Source: Parasponia andersonii (lineage: Eukaryota; Streptophyta; Magnoliopsida; Rosales; Cannabaceae). From it: a DNA stretch of 64,000 nt. Below, piece after piece: positions 1-12,356 of this stretch. Numbering within the stretch: position 1 is the stretch's first letter; every line of letters starts with the position of its first letter. The stretch spans positions 819,993 to 883,992 of the forward strand of contig JXTB01000105.1 in the NCBI GenBank assembly GCA_002914805.1, in the 5' to 3' direction. Under the pieces are notes generated by a model. The model saw nothing but the letters and a program-made list of their open reading frames with translations. It was not told where the DNA came from and searched no databases. The translations under genes and the position numbers were made by a program.

Positions 1-404
1 TGAATTAGACTCAACTTTCATCTCAAATAGTTGAAATATCAATATTTGTCACCAATTTTTCTTAATTCTCATTTATTCATAAGAACTATAAAAACAAAGC
101 AAAAACACATCAAACTGATAAAAAATACTTGAGAACTCATAATTATTTGAGTTGAATGATACTTAATTTATGAATGAATTAATCACTCATCAATAACCTA
201 CATAATTGACCGTATTTGGCATGATCCATATTTTGGCACACAGTGCCTTGATGTGTCGTGTCATGCCTTCATGCTCGTTAGCTAGCTTAGTCCTTTTTAC
301 TTCTCTACTTACGGCCAAACAATTTAAGTGTCAACTATAACTTTTTCAAGAAAAAAATTATGGTGTTTTTTGGGGTATATAGAACTAGGTAGATTATTTG
401 ATTA
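1..404. other. AT-rich intergenic DNA, no gene seen
   Basis: No open reading frame of coding quality and no recognisable RNA gene. The composition is AT-rich with short homopolymer runs. It borders the foldback repeat that follows. Confidence 0.6.
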
Positions 405-1275
405 TGAGTTAATCATGTAAAAATACCATTAGTTTTAATTTTTTGGCAAAAAAATACCCTATCTTTTAAATTTTTGCAAATTAATAACTTCACTTTTGAA
501 ATTTTACAAATTAATATCTTCATATTTATGATTTCTGCAAATTAATACACTCACTTTTGAATTATGTAAATTAATACATTGACATTTACGATTTTTACAA
601 ATTAATACCTTCACTTTTGAATTCTACAAATTAATACCCAAATATTTACGATTTTTGTAAATTAATACTCTCAACTTTTATTTTCTTTGTATATTTATAC
701 TATGATCAAATTAAAAGATGTAAACATATTTCATTAACTTATTAAAAATGTTTAGATATTAGTATATTATTGAAAATTATTTTATGACTATTTTTTTTTG
801 GTTAATTGCTAAAAAACACAAATTTTTCTTTTACCTCTCATATTTCTTTTTTTTTTTTTTTACAATTAACTATTTTAAACACTCGTTCTAATTTTTTACT
901 TTTTTTTTTAAATGAAAGGTGAAATAAGCTAACTATAAATATTTTTTAGAAATTTCTTATTGTTTAATAAGTTTTAATTAAGTTGACAATGGCTACTATC
1001 ATTTTTTATTATTAAAATCAACTTATTGGATATTAAGGTTATAGATTTATAGGAATTTTAAATGTTAGGGTATTAATTTAAGAATTTTAATTATTAGATT
1101 ATTAATTTACAGAATTCAAAAATAAGGATATTAGTTTGCAGAAATTTAGAAGTCAATATATTATTTTGTAAAAATTTAAAAATAAATGCATTATTCTGCA
1201 GACATCTAAAAGAGAGTTTTTTTTTTCCTTAAAAGTTAAAAATCAAGGTTTTAATGTTATTATCCCTTTGATTAA
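405..1275. repeat. Foldback element with sub-repeated inverted arms
   Basis: The left arm (about 405-690) repeats CAAATTAATA-type units about every 30 bases, seven times, alternating with 'TTCACTTTTGAA' and 'ATTTACGATTTT' spacers. The right arm (about 1015-1275) carries the same units in reverse complement ('TATTAATTTACAGAATT', 'ATTAGTTTGCAG'). The outer parts also pair: a 'TTAATTTTTTGGCAAAAAAA' tract on the left matches a similar tract in reverse on the right. The middle is unrelated AT-rich DNA without a transposase ORF. This looks like a non-autonomous foldback or Mutator-like element. No target duplication was identified, so the ends are approximate. Confidence 0.5.
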
Positions 1276-1284
1276 TTTTAAGTT

Positions 1285-1610
1285 AAGATAATGCTTGAGA
1301 TCCAAACTATTATACCAAATTTTTGATACTAACATATGTTTATGTGATTAGTCACTATATAATTAGTGTATTAAAATTTCTATAAATAGATTAAACGTTA
1401 TTACTAATTAAATATTTCTTACTTTAAAATAATGTTATAGGTTCCAACTGATATACTAAACTTTTTGTATCAATATGTGATACAATTAATGTATTAAAAT
1501 TTATGATAAATAAATTAAATATTATCACTAATTGAATAATGACAAATCACATGGTACATATATCGCATAAAAAATACAATATGTTAGTTAGAACTCTAGC
1601 ATTATCATAT
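1285..1610. mobile_element. MITE-like element with short imperfect inverted ends
   Basis: The left end near 1287 reads AAGATAATGCTTGAGATCC. The reverse complement of the right end near 1605 reads ATGATAATGCTAGAGTTC. The two match at most positions over roughly 25 bases. A third degenerate copy (AATAATGTTATAGGTTCC) lies inside near 1428. The length (about 325 bp), AT-richness and absence of an ORF suit a miniature inverted-repeat element. The class is not determined. Confidence 0.4.
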
Positions 1611-2499
1611 TTAAACTAAGAATATTATTGGATTAATTTTAACTAAGTATATTAGTGTCATTTTACAGCACAACTTTGACTCAACTTCAGAATCTGAGTA
1701 TATTTGTAATTAGAAAAACATTGCTAAGACACGAGATATATTTGCTATTTTCCCTCGAACAGTTTAGGAATTTAAGTGCAGAAATTAAATAGTTAGGGAC
1801 CAGGAAAATAAATAAATAAATAAAAAGCCAAAGTGATCGTCTTCGCTCTTCTCTCTCTTCTGGCTTGGAAACCAGAAAGTGGTGTAGCGAGAATACCACC
1901 GGTGGCCATGGGAGTCCCAAATCTTCTCCCACCAAAAAAAAGGATAAGGGCTAGGTAGTAATAATTTTTTGACAAAAATAAATGTTGTTTTTTGCTTCAA
2001 TCAAGTGAATGGATTTGGAGGTTTGATGCTTGGGGATTCTAACTTGAATGATTGATTTGGGTTACCTGAGATGAATTTCATTCTCAAGCATAAATGACAT
2101 ATTTTCTTATCTGACCAATTCATTGTGAGCTTGTTATGCTGATTTGTTATTATCTTGTAAGCATTTACCATATTTTTCTATCTCTAAATTTTGGTTTGAC
2201 CAGTGCTTTCTGCGTTCTTCAGGAGATAGTTAGCGGCCAGTCCTTTTCCCGATCGTGTTCCGAGGTGGTAGAAGAACAAATGGAAACTTCATCTCATAGG
2301 AGTTTTCTTGCTTGTTGCTAGTCCGGGTGTGAAGCTTATACCTTATGTTCAAACACAGTTTCAATTTTTAAGTCTATATTCTACGAGCATCAGGTAATTT
2401 CAGAGCTTCCGAATTTTATTACCAAAAAAAAGCCTTCAAATTTTACTATCACGCTAGAACCACTTGGAGTCATTTTTTGGTGCTGCTTAGAAGCTTCAC
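1611..2499 (+). promoter_or_regulatory. Probable promoter and 5' untranslated region of INTS3
   Basis: The stretch 1830-1960 is richer in GC and begins with a CT-rich tract (near 1840-1862), as plant 5' UTRs often do. It holds a 16-codon upstream ORF at 1918-1968 (starts MGVPNLLPP, ends at TAG). Splice-like sequences occur (for example AG/GTAGTAA near 1956 and TTCTTCAG near 2221), so the leader may be spliced. Exon limits cannot be fixed without transcript data. A second ATG-initiated frame at 2136-2321 could also be an upstream ORF if that part is retained. Confidence 0.35.
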
Positions 2500-5472
2500 A
2501 TGGCTTCAAAACTAATGGTAATCACTCCCCATGAAGCGGAAAATCAAACTGAACACTTCCTGAGACAAGCCTATGAGCTGCTTGAACAAACGCTGAAACC
2601 CCCATTTTCACTAGCAATACCAAACTCAGAAGAGTACTTGCAGCTCAACCGTGCAATAGTTTATGGGGTTTTATGCGAACCCCATTTGGCCAAAACCCAT
2701 ATTAAGCACTTACATGCCATTGTGACTGATGGGTATCAGTTATTTGTTGGTATGCTTATCAAGGTTGTTGATGAATTGTTTGTAAAACTTTTTGACTCGG
2801 CCAAAATTCAGTTGATTTGGGTTAGTAAGGAAATGATAGACGTTTCAGCAGTTGGTTTCCATGATATGTTAGTGTGTTTGTTGAGGCAAATCATTGGTGG
2901 AGATTTTAGTGATGGCAATTTGTGGTTGTGTTTTGAGGTGTTGAATGTCTTTTCGACGAAATGGGATTGTCTTTTAGAAGCAGAACCAATGATTTTAACA
3001 AGTGCTTTATACACTTATCTTCGGTTGTTAGCTGATCATTGTAGGTTAATTCCCAACCCAAAATTAGAGTCATTAAAGCGATTGGAGATTGAGTTTTGTG
3101 TTAGAATGTTGAAGGAAAAGTTCCATTTGTGTCTGAAGATTGGGAGAGATCTCGTTCGACTTTTACAAGATTTGGTTCATGTACCAGAGATTAGAGCTAT
3201 ATGGAAGGATTTGATATTCAACCCGGGTGAGTTTAAGGCTCCAGAATTTTCAGATATTTCACAACTGTACTGTACCAGGACATCTAGTCGGTACTTTTTA
3301 CTTCGGATTACTCCAGAGATGGAGGCCCAGTTGAGGTTCTTGCTGACACATGTGAAGTTGGGGAGCCAAAAACGCCACCAGACATGGTTTACTAAGAAGT
3401 TTTTATGTGGGCCAGACAGAGAGACTGTGATAAGTGACATTGTTCGCTTTGTATGTTGTGGACACCACCCACCTAATGAAATCATTCGGTCAGAAGTTAT
3501 TCCAAGGTGGGCAGTTGTAGGTTGGCTGCTAAAATCTTGCACAAAAAATTATTTTGAAGCCAATGTGAAGCTTGCTCTGTTCTATGATTGGCTTTTCTTT
3601 GACGATAAAGTAGACAATGTCATGAACATTGAGCCTGCATTTCTATTGATGGTAAACTCCATAACAGTATATGTTGATATGACTCACACTCTTCTTGAAT
3701 TCTTGTTCCTTCTTGTGGACAACTATGACATGGAGCGCAATGATCTCATAGTTAAAGGTGTCTCATTATCATTTAAGACAATTGTACAGAGAGGAGTTAT
3801 CCACTCATTAGATGTCTTATTTTCTTGTGCTGCACTTTCACCTTTTCTGAAAGAGAGGCTTAAAAGCTTTTTCTCTGATCAGAAGCTAGAAGTCGATAAA
3901 GGCTTTAATTCATCAGGTCTTACCCATCAGTCTGCAACACCTTTAGGGTCACAAAGTTCTTTCGACCTGGGAACCCCAACACCATCCCCAGAACGACAAC
4001 CTTTGTATTCAAAGAAAGGTGGATCTGTCGGGAAGCTGTCTGATGCTTCAGTTTTGACTTCAGATAGATCAGCAACTTATCTTCAAATTGATACTATGGA
4101 GAATTTGGTTCAGAAATTTGAAGAAGCATTTAAGACATCGAATAAAATTTGTCTCAAGACTTTTGAAGGATTATTATCATTTGTCGTAGATCTTGATAAC
4201 CAAAGACCTGGATCTGTTTCAACTCATCTTGAAGTTTTATCTTCTAATATAACCAAGCTATTGGAACTAAAGGGATACAAACTATTTCCTCCTTTGGAAT
4301 TTGCTCAAGATGATCCTGACTACGATGATGAGATAGGGTCTCCCACTGCCTTAATAATTCGATTCTTTATTTTTTCTCAGCATGGGAGGATGCAAGAAAT
4401 GCTTTTGTTCTGGGCAAGGAATGGTTTTCCAGTTGGGCCACGGTTATTGTCATATGCATCAAGACTAGCTTATGAGGAACACATGGCTAATTGCTCGGTA
4501 TATGAAATGATTGCTGACAAATCTGTTAGAGGGAGTAATTCAAAGTTAAATTTATTCTCTTTTCATGTTGATGGCTTTCATACTTTTTTGGATGCCAAAA
4601 GAGAACACTGCCATGAAACGACTACCTATTGTTCTGAAATGGACAAAATACCCATCTCAAAGTTGGTAAATAGTGCCATTGCTGCTTACAGATGTTTCCT
4701 TAGTAATAAGATTTCTATATGCTCAAAAGAAGTTGATACATCTCTGTCAAAACTACTCTATTCTGACATAATCTCTTGTTCTAGATGGGAGAGGAAAAAC
4801 TTGAAGAACTTGTTTTGCAGTGTCTTTTGTCATCTTTCAGATTTATCAGTTGGCGAGGAAGACTTAATCAAGCTAGTTGTGGATCAACTGGATCACAATC
4901 ATCTTCTTGAGATCCAGTTTGAGATTAGCTTAAAGAAATTCTCCATATTTGGCATGAATAGTGAAACTATTTCCAATATTATTAGAAGTTCTTTGAATTG
5001 GGGTCGTCTGCAGCAACATAAGTTGTGGGGTTTGATTAGATCAGAGTTTGCGGTTTTGAAAGTTCAAGTGGAGAAAATAATTATGAACTTCTTCTGTTCA
5101 GGTGTTGAATTAGACGAAAATACAAGTGCCATTGCAGTTGGAGGTCTTCTGACACTGTGCAGCTGTTGTGCACCCACACCTGAGCTTGTTGGAACCATCA
5201 TGTCACTACCTAATATTGCTTTTCAGAATTTTGCGGCTGCTGTTCTTGCTACATGGACCACTTCTAATGCCTCGATGTTATTTGATAGTTTGGTTGTTTT
5301 TTCAGAAAAGCTTGGTAGCAACACTGAAATGATAGCTAATAAAGATGGAATCATGATAAACCATTCTGCCCTATTGTGGTTATTAGATTATTTTAGTGCA
5401 CATGGTTTAAGTGATGTTGATGTATTAAGTAACTTCTCTAGAAATGTTTCATGCAAAGACACAAGGCGTTAG
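2500..5472 (+). CDS. INTS3: Integrator complex subunit 3 (INTS3-like), intronless
   Basis: A 990-residue protein from one uninterrupted exon, close to the roughly 1,000-residue length of animal INTS3. The N-terminal half matches the family along its length: LYTYLRLLADH (about residue 170), GRDLVRLLQDL (about 215), a segment ending in PRWAVVGWLL (about 343), and LALFYDWLFFDD followed by NIEPAFLLM (about 356-384). A Ser/Pro-rich, probably disordered linker (about 480-530, with TPTPSPE) separates it from a helical C-terminal half, which includes FSQHGRMQEMLLFWARNG (about 625-642). Integrator is a nuclear complex bound to RNA polymerase II that processes snRNA 3' ends and terminates transcripts. 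In animals INTS3 is also the scaffold of the SOSS single-strand-DNA-binding complex. The first ATG gives the family-like N-terminus. No frameshift or stop was seen. The identification rests on recalled family similarity. Confidence 0.9.
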   Translation: MASKLMVITPHEAENQTEHFLRQAYELLEQTLKPPFSLAIPNSEEYLQLNRAIVYGVLCEPHLAKTHIKHLHAIVTDGYQLFVGMLIKVVDELFVKLFDSAKIQLIWVSKEMIDVSAVGFHDMLVCLLRQIIGGDFSDGNLWLCFEVLNVFSTKWDCLLEAEPMILTSALYTYLRLLADHCRLIPNPKLESLKRLEIEFCVRMLKEKFHLCLKIGRDLVRLLQDLVHVPEIRAIWKDLIFNPGEFKAPEFSDISQLYCTRTSSRYFLLRITPEMEAQLRFLLTHVKLGSQKRHQTWFTKKFLCGPDRETVISDIVRFVCCGHHPPNEIIRSEVIPRWAVVGWLLKSCTKNYFEANVKLALFYDWLFFDDKVDNVMNIEPAFLLMVNSITVYVDMTHTLLEFLFLLVDNYDMERNDLIVKGVSLSFKTIVQRGVIHSLDVLFSCAALSPFLKERLKSFFSDQKLEVDKGFNSSGLTHQSATPLGSQSSFDLGTPTPSPERQPLYSKKGGSVGKLSDASVLTSDRSATYLQIDTMENLVQKFEEAFKTSNKICLKTFEGLLSFVVDLDNQRPGSVSTHLEVLSSNITKLLELKGYKLFPPLEFAQDDPDYDDEIGSPTALIIRFFIFSQHGRMQEMLLFWARNGFPVGPRLLSYASRLAYEEHMANCSVYEMIADKSVRGSNSKLNLFSFHVDGFHTFLDAKREHCHETTTYCSEMDKIPISKLVNSAIAAYRCFLSNKISICSKEVDTSLSKLLYSDIISCSRWERKNLKNLFCSVFCHLSDLSVGEEDLIKLVVDQLDHNHLLEIQFEISLKKFSIFGMNSETISNIIRSSLNWGRLQQHKLWGLIRSEFAVLKVQVEKIIMNFFCSGVELDENTSAIAVGGLLTLCSCCAPTPELVGTIMSLPNIAFQNFAAAVLATWTTSNASMLFDSLVVFSEKLGSNTEMIANKDGIMINHSALLWLLDYFSAHGLSDVDVLSNFSRNVSCKDTRR

Positions 5473-7627
5473 CTTTGATGCATGGTAAGCAGTGGGGCTA
5501 AATCATTTTTTTCCATTTCAAGATCTCATTTAGGTATTTTTAAGTGTTTCGGATACATATCTTCTTATTGTTCTTATTTTTTGTTCATACTGTTAGCGAA
5601 AGCTGAAAAATTGTTTTATTAATATTTATAATATATATTTCATTCCATATCACATCAAAGTTTTTGAATGACGGATTATTGGAGTAAGTTGGTCGTGTCA
5701 TGGATGGGATGTGTAAATTACCTCTTGAATTGGCGGAACATATGTTTACTTCATGAATGGTCAAGTTTTTAACCAAATTAATTTATAATCTTTCATGAAA
5801 ATTGTTGGAAGATGGTACTGTCAGAATATTTGACTGAATTATTGGAGGATTTTCTGCATGTGTCCATGCACAAGAACCCCTTAGGAGTTGATTGTGCCCA
5901 TTGTTATGCTGCTTGATGTCTTTTTGGTTGTATCAGTTATGTATTTTGTTTCTAGTTCTTGTTACAGGTGGGATTAAAGTGGTAAGTATCTCGGTGTTGA
6001 CTAGTTTAGCTCAACTTGTGTGTGTTTGTTTTATGAATTTTGGAATGGATTCCTAAATCCTGATTATTTTATGTTTGTGTGTGTGTTTGTATCTTCCTCT
6101 CTTTTGTTCTTTTCAATGTTAACTGAAATTTAGGTTTTGTATAACATCTTAGGTTTTTAAAGTTAAAGAGGACTGGAAAACCAAGTGTTCTGGATTTGTC
6201 AGCTTTGCCAACCCTACTGAACGCACTTAAAGAAATGATTAATGAGACAATGCTCTTCTTGGAGCTGTACTCTATATCTAAGGAAATCAAATAGTTAATT
6301 ACTATCTGTATTACCACACTTGATTATACTGTAGCATAGGGAGTTAAAAGGATTCAAGGAAGATTAACCTTCTCAATGAGAATTCTTATTAACTTTTATT
6401 GCAGCTAGATGAGCCTGATAACAATTTTTTTTTTTCAAGTCTCTCAACTAAAATAGACTTCTTAGTTCAAGGAATTCACTGTTGGACAAATTTTTAACCT
6501 GGTTAATATCGTCATTTTATTTCCCAGGACTGAGGATATCATCTTAGTTTATCTATCTGATCGTATAGGAAATTGGTTTTTGGTTTCATTTATTATGTAA
6601 ATCCTAGTGTTACTGATAAAATGTGTATCCTAATGGCTAAGCTTACATGTTAAACTGAAATATATGGTGAAGGCAGTCTTTTAAGATGCCCATGGTGGTT
6701 AAGGCATCATATCTGAAATATGTGGATTTATTGTTGTGCTTTCTATGAGCATCATCTTACTGCACACAAGTGGACAACAAGAGTTTGAGAGTAGCTCATG
6801 TTTTAGAGGTGTGAGATTAAACTTTGTCACTTTTTCTTTATGCTGCTGTGTCTCAACCTTTTTGGTCAGCTTTCAAATCTTAAACTATTCTGAACTTTCA
6901 TTCTCAAATTGTTACACAGTTGCAGATAAGATAGCGTTTTATCTATTCCTCTTCCTTATCTGCCTTCGTAGAGGAAATGGAGAGCTTTTGAAGCATGATG
7001 ACGAATATGTGCCCCCTTCTGAAGAAATTTGCAGAAAGAACCCGAGTAATGGTAGATGATAATGTTGTTTGCAGTTTTGTCTAATAACCAGGCGAGGCAA
7101 AATCCAAGTTCATTAGATGATTCTTATCAGCCAGTCTGATTGCATTCCTCGGTGACAGAAATTCCCAGAGCTTGATTTGTTGGCGGATTATTATCTCAAT
7201 TTCATCGTTAAGAACTGTGTGTGCAGAAGAATTTATGGTAGCAACCAATTCCAACTTCCAGGGAGTGTGGATTCCTACACACTTGGCGCATCCAGATTGC
7301 TCGCTACTTCGAAGGAGTTGTTGTTCACTTGTCAGGGACAAATGCTCTAACACAAATTTGAAAAGCCTTTGAAGACCGAAGAACCTGGATCTTGTCTGAA
7401 GGAGGGAGGCTTGGACTTAGTCAAATGCACTTTAGTTCCTTTCAATAGGAACTAGAGAATCAGGGACAATTAGTGGGTCTCCATATTTATGCATTTATTC
7501 AGTGCTTTTCTCTGGTCAATACTTGGCCAATAAATTATAAATGTGTGATTGTATTACCATCGTGGTTAATTTATGGGCTACATAGGTATATGACCAGTTT
7601 TTGGCCCAAAACTTAGTTTATAATCAT
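5473..7627. other. INTS3 3' flank; no convincing second gene
   Basis: About 2.1 kb of moderately AT-rich DNA. Short frames exist (6736-7059 and 7172-7372) but show no recognisable domain and have low-complexity or hydrophobic composition. The part from about 6960 to 7440 is less AT-rich and could be transcribed, for example as a spliced 3' UTR of INTS3. An AATAAA lies near 7530. Nothing firmer can be said. Confidence 0.4.
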
Positions 7628-7633
7628 AGTCTG

Positions 7634-7696
7634 CATTTTATTGCTAAATGTCCAATAAATAGACCTGTTAAAAAATTTATATCTTGAATACCCTTA
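7634..7696 (+). repeat. Left terminal inverted repeat of the 4.8-kb element
   Basis: It pairs with 12357-12417. The best-conserved block is GCTAAATGTCCA at 7643-7654, preceded by TTTTATT and followed about 36 bases later by ACCCTTAT. Confidence 0.55.
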
Positions 7697-10600
7697 TCAA
7701 CCTTAAGCTTTCTCTTTCATCTTCCCATTGATTTTCCTTGACTTATGCTCAGTTTCCCAAACATCCACGTTCTTCTTCGTCATTTTTTATTAATTTCTAT
7801 CTTTCAAAGATTTCTCGCATTTTTTTCTACCATTTTCTTGATTGTTTTCTTGCACCATCCTCAAAGATAAAAACCATGTAGCTCCCTAATATCAAAATCA
7901 ACATTAAAAAAATTCTGTATAAATAATTATCGGACTCCATATATGAAATCTCTATTTATGATTATTCAAGCTCGAGTTTCAACTAGAATATTAAGTAAGT
8001 TTACTCAAACTTTTTTATTAAGTTCATTGTCTTCATTAACCTATATTAATAAAAAATTACAGAAACAAAACCTAGTTTTTTTGTTTTTTGTTGTTTTTTT
8101 TTTAACTTCATATACCAAGGTTGGCCGATTCAAAGATTGGATTGAGGTTCATCACCTAAAAATTAGATTGGAGTAAATTTAGTTTTCCTAGATTCGATCC
8201 CTCTTGAGGTTCTAATTTTTTGTAGATTTAATTGAAAATTTAAGAGTTTTGAAATTTTGGTTGATTAATTCATATTTTAATTCATGATTATGGTGAAAAA
8301 TGGCCTTTGATATATGTTAGATCATAATTTTTTGAATGTGGTATATACAAATTTGAATATGGTTCATGATATTGTTATTATGGTATATGTAAATTCAGAT
8401 AATATTTGCGAATTTGAGCGAATGCCTTTTTATATTATAAGAATGTTTTGGTTTGTCGACATAAAATTCTGATTTAAAATTTTACTAAATGGTTTATAGA
8501 TTTTAAGGTTCATAATTTAGGTCTACTATTTTGTTAATGGAGTTGGGAATAAATTATAAGCTCTAACTTTTAGTTTTTAAGTTTGGTGGCTGAATTTGGA
8601 TCAAATATTTTACAGTTTATATACTTATATTGATTCTTTAATTTCTGCTCAGTATATGAATTTGGATAAATCATTCATAGATATTGGAGTTGAACTCACA
8701 TCTTGAATATCGTAGTCAACAATTAAAATATATATATATAAATAGTGATATATGTACATGTGTGCTTTGAATTTGGATCTGTTGTTTTGTACTACGTAGA
8801 ATACTTTTCAGGCTACAAAAAGTTTGTTTCGTTGATACTATTCTATTTGGTTCATAAATTTATATCTTTAGTTCTTGAATTTGTGAATATGGTTCATAAT
8901 GTTACTGTTATAGTTCACATTTACTTGTTGTTTAGTTCATTGAATGTCTTCTTAATATATGTTTTGTAAATAGTTTTTAATTTAAAAGCCAAATTAATGT
9001 TTATGTAACTAGATTCATTTTATTGAGTTATCCTACTTATACAATGATCTAATGTACAAATTTGTTTGGTTCATAAGCTTTTCGTATTGGTTCAAGAGTT
9101 TTTCTTAATGGTTCATGATGTGTTTCATACGGGATCATAGTATTTTTGTCATCTAATGCAAATTGTATAAACTTGAGGAGTTGGTATTAAGTACTTATTA
9201 TTATTCTTATAAATACTAAAAAAATGACAATAGTTCATTCTAATTTATAGAATTATGGTATTTTAGTTCATATGTTTTTAATGATCATAACTATATAAGT
9301 AAACTGCAGTTTGGATCATAGCTATTTTGGTTTACATATTAATGACCATGGCTATATACGAACAAGATTTATGCGATATTTTTTAGAAATTTAAATTGTA
9401 GTCTGGAATTTTCATAATAGTTCATAAAATTTTCGTAGTAATTGAAGATTTCTTTCATAATGGTTCATGAAATTTTCATATTAGTTCATGATTTTCATGT
9501 TAGTTCATGAAATTTTTGTTGTGGTTCATTAATTTTTAATAATGATTCATGAATCTTTCAATACCACTTTAATTTGTATTTAGTTAATAAATTTATGTGA
9601 TTCATTAATAACCTTATTTAATTGATTCATATATTTGTTTAATTTGTATTTGGTTCATGTCATTTCATATTTAGTGGTACTTTTTTTCATTATTCATTAA
9701 GATCTCTTAAACTTCGAGTACAAATATTGGTGTCTCTTTCCTTCGTATAATGAATACAATGAAGTTTCAAACACTAAATTTAGTAAACACATAGGAGATT
9801 TCAAAAACTAAAGTGGTTTAGTACACGGTTCATATCTTGGTTGTTGTTCTTTGTTTCATTTCTTAGCTGTTGTTCTTTGGAATTTCTCTTTTAAGCACCC
9901 ACCACACTATACCATAAGAATGAGTTTATTTCTCTTTATAAGAATAATGCTTGGGATTTGGTTTAAATTTTGAATGCTACAGCTTACTACGTGAATCACA
10001 ACAACTTTTTTTCCTAAGTTTGACACTTTCTTCCTTTGTCTTTAATTGCATAGTGGTTCATGAAATTTCATAATGGTTCATGATTTTTATGGTGGTTCAT
10101 GATTTTTCTTAGTAGTTTATGAAATTTTCACCGTAGATCATTTACTTTTAATTGCGGTTCATGAATTTTAAAATATCACTTTAATTTGTATTTGGTTAAT
10201 TAATAGTTTCTTTTATGAAAACAGAGTTGACTAGGAGGCATTGATGATAAATGTTGACATAAAAGAAGTAACATAAGATAAAATGGCATTTTTTTTGCAA
10301 AAGACGGTCATTGAACTTTATCATTGGGCCGATAATAAAACAAAGACAGGATATACAAGTGATACGGAAACTCAAAAATGAAAGTGATATGGAAAATATA
10401 ATCTTTTATTGGTTTAGGAAAAACAATATGATATTTTGATTTTTTAATTTGATAAAGATTATTATACTAAAAGCTTTTAATTGCGAACACATTGAACATT
10501 AGAATATTTTATCCTTAGTTCATATATTTTGTGTAATGCGATTTGATATAAATTTATATTGTTACTTGCTTCTAGTTATTCATTTTATGAGGTATACATG

Positions 10601-12356
10601 AGTGATCTAAACTGTTTAGGAATGATAATATTTTTTTTTTTCATGGATCTTAAGAATTGGAACTTGGTATATATGGCTAAATTTTAATATGAGTTTATAT
10701 TCTATGACTAAATTTTAATATACCAACACCAAAAAATCATGTACCTGAAAGTATGAGAATAAATAGAAACAAAATAACAATATCCAATATCTAAATCAAC
10801 AAAACTGATGTATAATCTCATATACCAAAACCAAAAATTCATATACCAGAATATGGAAAAAAAAAAAACCTTTGTTTCAAAACAAAATAAACTACAAACT
10901 TAATACAAAAAAAGTAATAATCCTTATATTCCATCAACTGATATCACATATCTACAATGATATTATCCTTTTAATGGAAGCTCCAAGCTACAATAATGCT
11001 ACCCTTTAATGAACCTGTACGAAGAAACCAAGAAATAAACATTAATATATAAAAAAAATCTAATTTATTGGTTTAAGAGGTACATACACATATATACAAA
11101 TACAAAAAACCATGTACCACACAAAAAAAAAACAAAACAAGAATAGAAAAACAAAAATGGGTTCGAACTTTTGATCAATAATAGCAAAATAATTAATATA
11201 TTAATCAACAATAACCACACAACATACACCATTACAAAAAAAAATTGTACCAAGACCAAGAATATATGAACCAAAAAAGAGCATTGAATATCTTGATCAA
11301 TAATAACAAAAAAGGCATAAACAAATACAAATATATATATATTTGTATTTGTTTATGCCTTTTTTGTTCAAGACCAAAAATATATGTACCAAATCATAAA
11401 TGCAGAATATGTTCATCAATAAAAACTAGTGAACTATAATATCATATACCACAAAACAGATTACATATACCATTACAAATATCACATATACTACAACTAA
11501 AATGTAATGAACCATTACTAATTACAAAAAAAAAAAAAAAAGTTCAAAACACATGGGAAAATAAAAAATAGCTACATAAACCTAACAAAAAAAAATTATA
11601 AAAATTTATGAACCATTATCAATTACGAAAAATAATCTAAAAATCATATACCACGACTAAAAATACATTATACGAGCTTAAAAATTACATGTACAAACCG
11701 AAAATTTATGAACCAAACTAAAAAATATCTAACATGTTCATAAACAAAAACTAGAGAAAAGAAATACTATACACTAGCATAAAAATTATATATACAGCGA
11801 CAAAGAATTCATGAACTAAACTAAAAATGGTGAACATCTTCAGCAACAAATACTAACGAACAGTAATATTATATACCACCATAAAAAATATATGAACAAG
11901 ACAAAAAATTTATAAATCGGTATTAATTACGAAAAATAATTTTAAAATACATAGGAAAACATAAATAATCTTTAATTGATAACAAAAAAACAAGATTATA
12001 TAAGAAATTAACATCAATTGCAAGATAAATTAGCAATAAAAATCAAAAGCTCTAAAATAAGTCACAATACAATTAAACATAATCAAATTCAAAGCTCACA
12101 TGAACAATACAATATATACCTCCAAAGATGAAAAAAAAAAAATCGTCAAATATGCCACTCAAAAAGAATCTCGAAAGATCGGAAAGCGTGAAAATTCATC
12201 AGAAAAACGATCAAAATAAAAAAGAGAGAGAGCGAGGGCACGAGAGAAGAAAAAGCGAGAGAGCACGAGAGGAGACAGAGAGAGAAGAAGGGAGGACAAG
12301 TGAGCGAGAAAGAGGAAGAAAAAGAAAAGAAAATAGGAAAAATAAATAAATTAAAT

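Noticed and set aside
6736-7059. 107-residue frame downstream of INTS3
   Set aside because: Cys/Phe-rich start and no recognisable domain; more likely untranslated or intergenic. Kept only as a remark in the flank entry.
12128-12349. Frame of 73 residues rich in Arg, Glu and Lys
   Set aside because: It translates a GA-rich low-complexity tract inside the end of the foldback element; the composition explains it fully.
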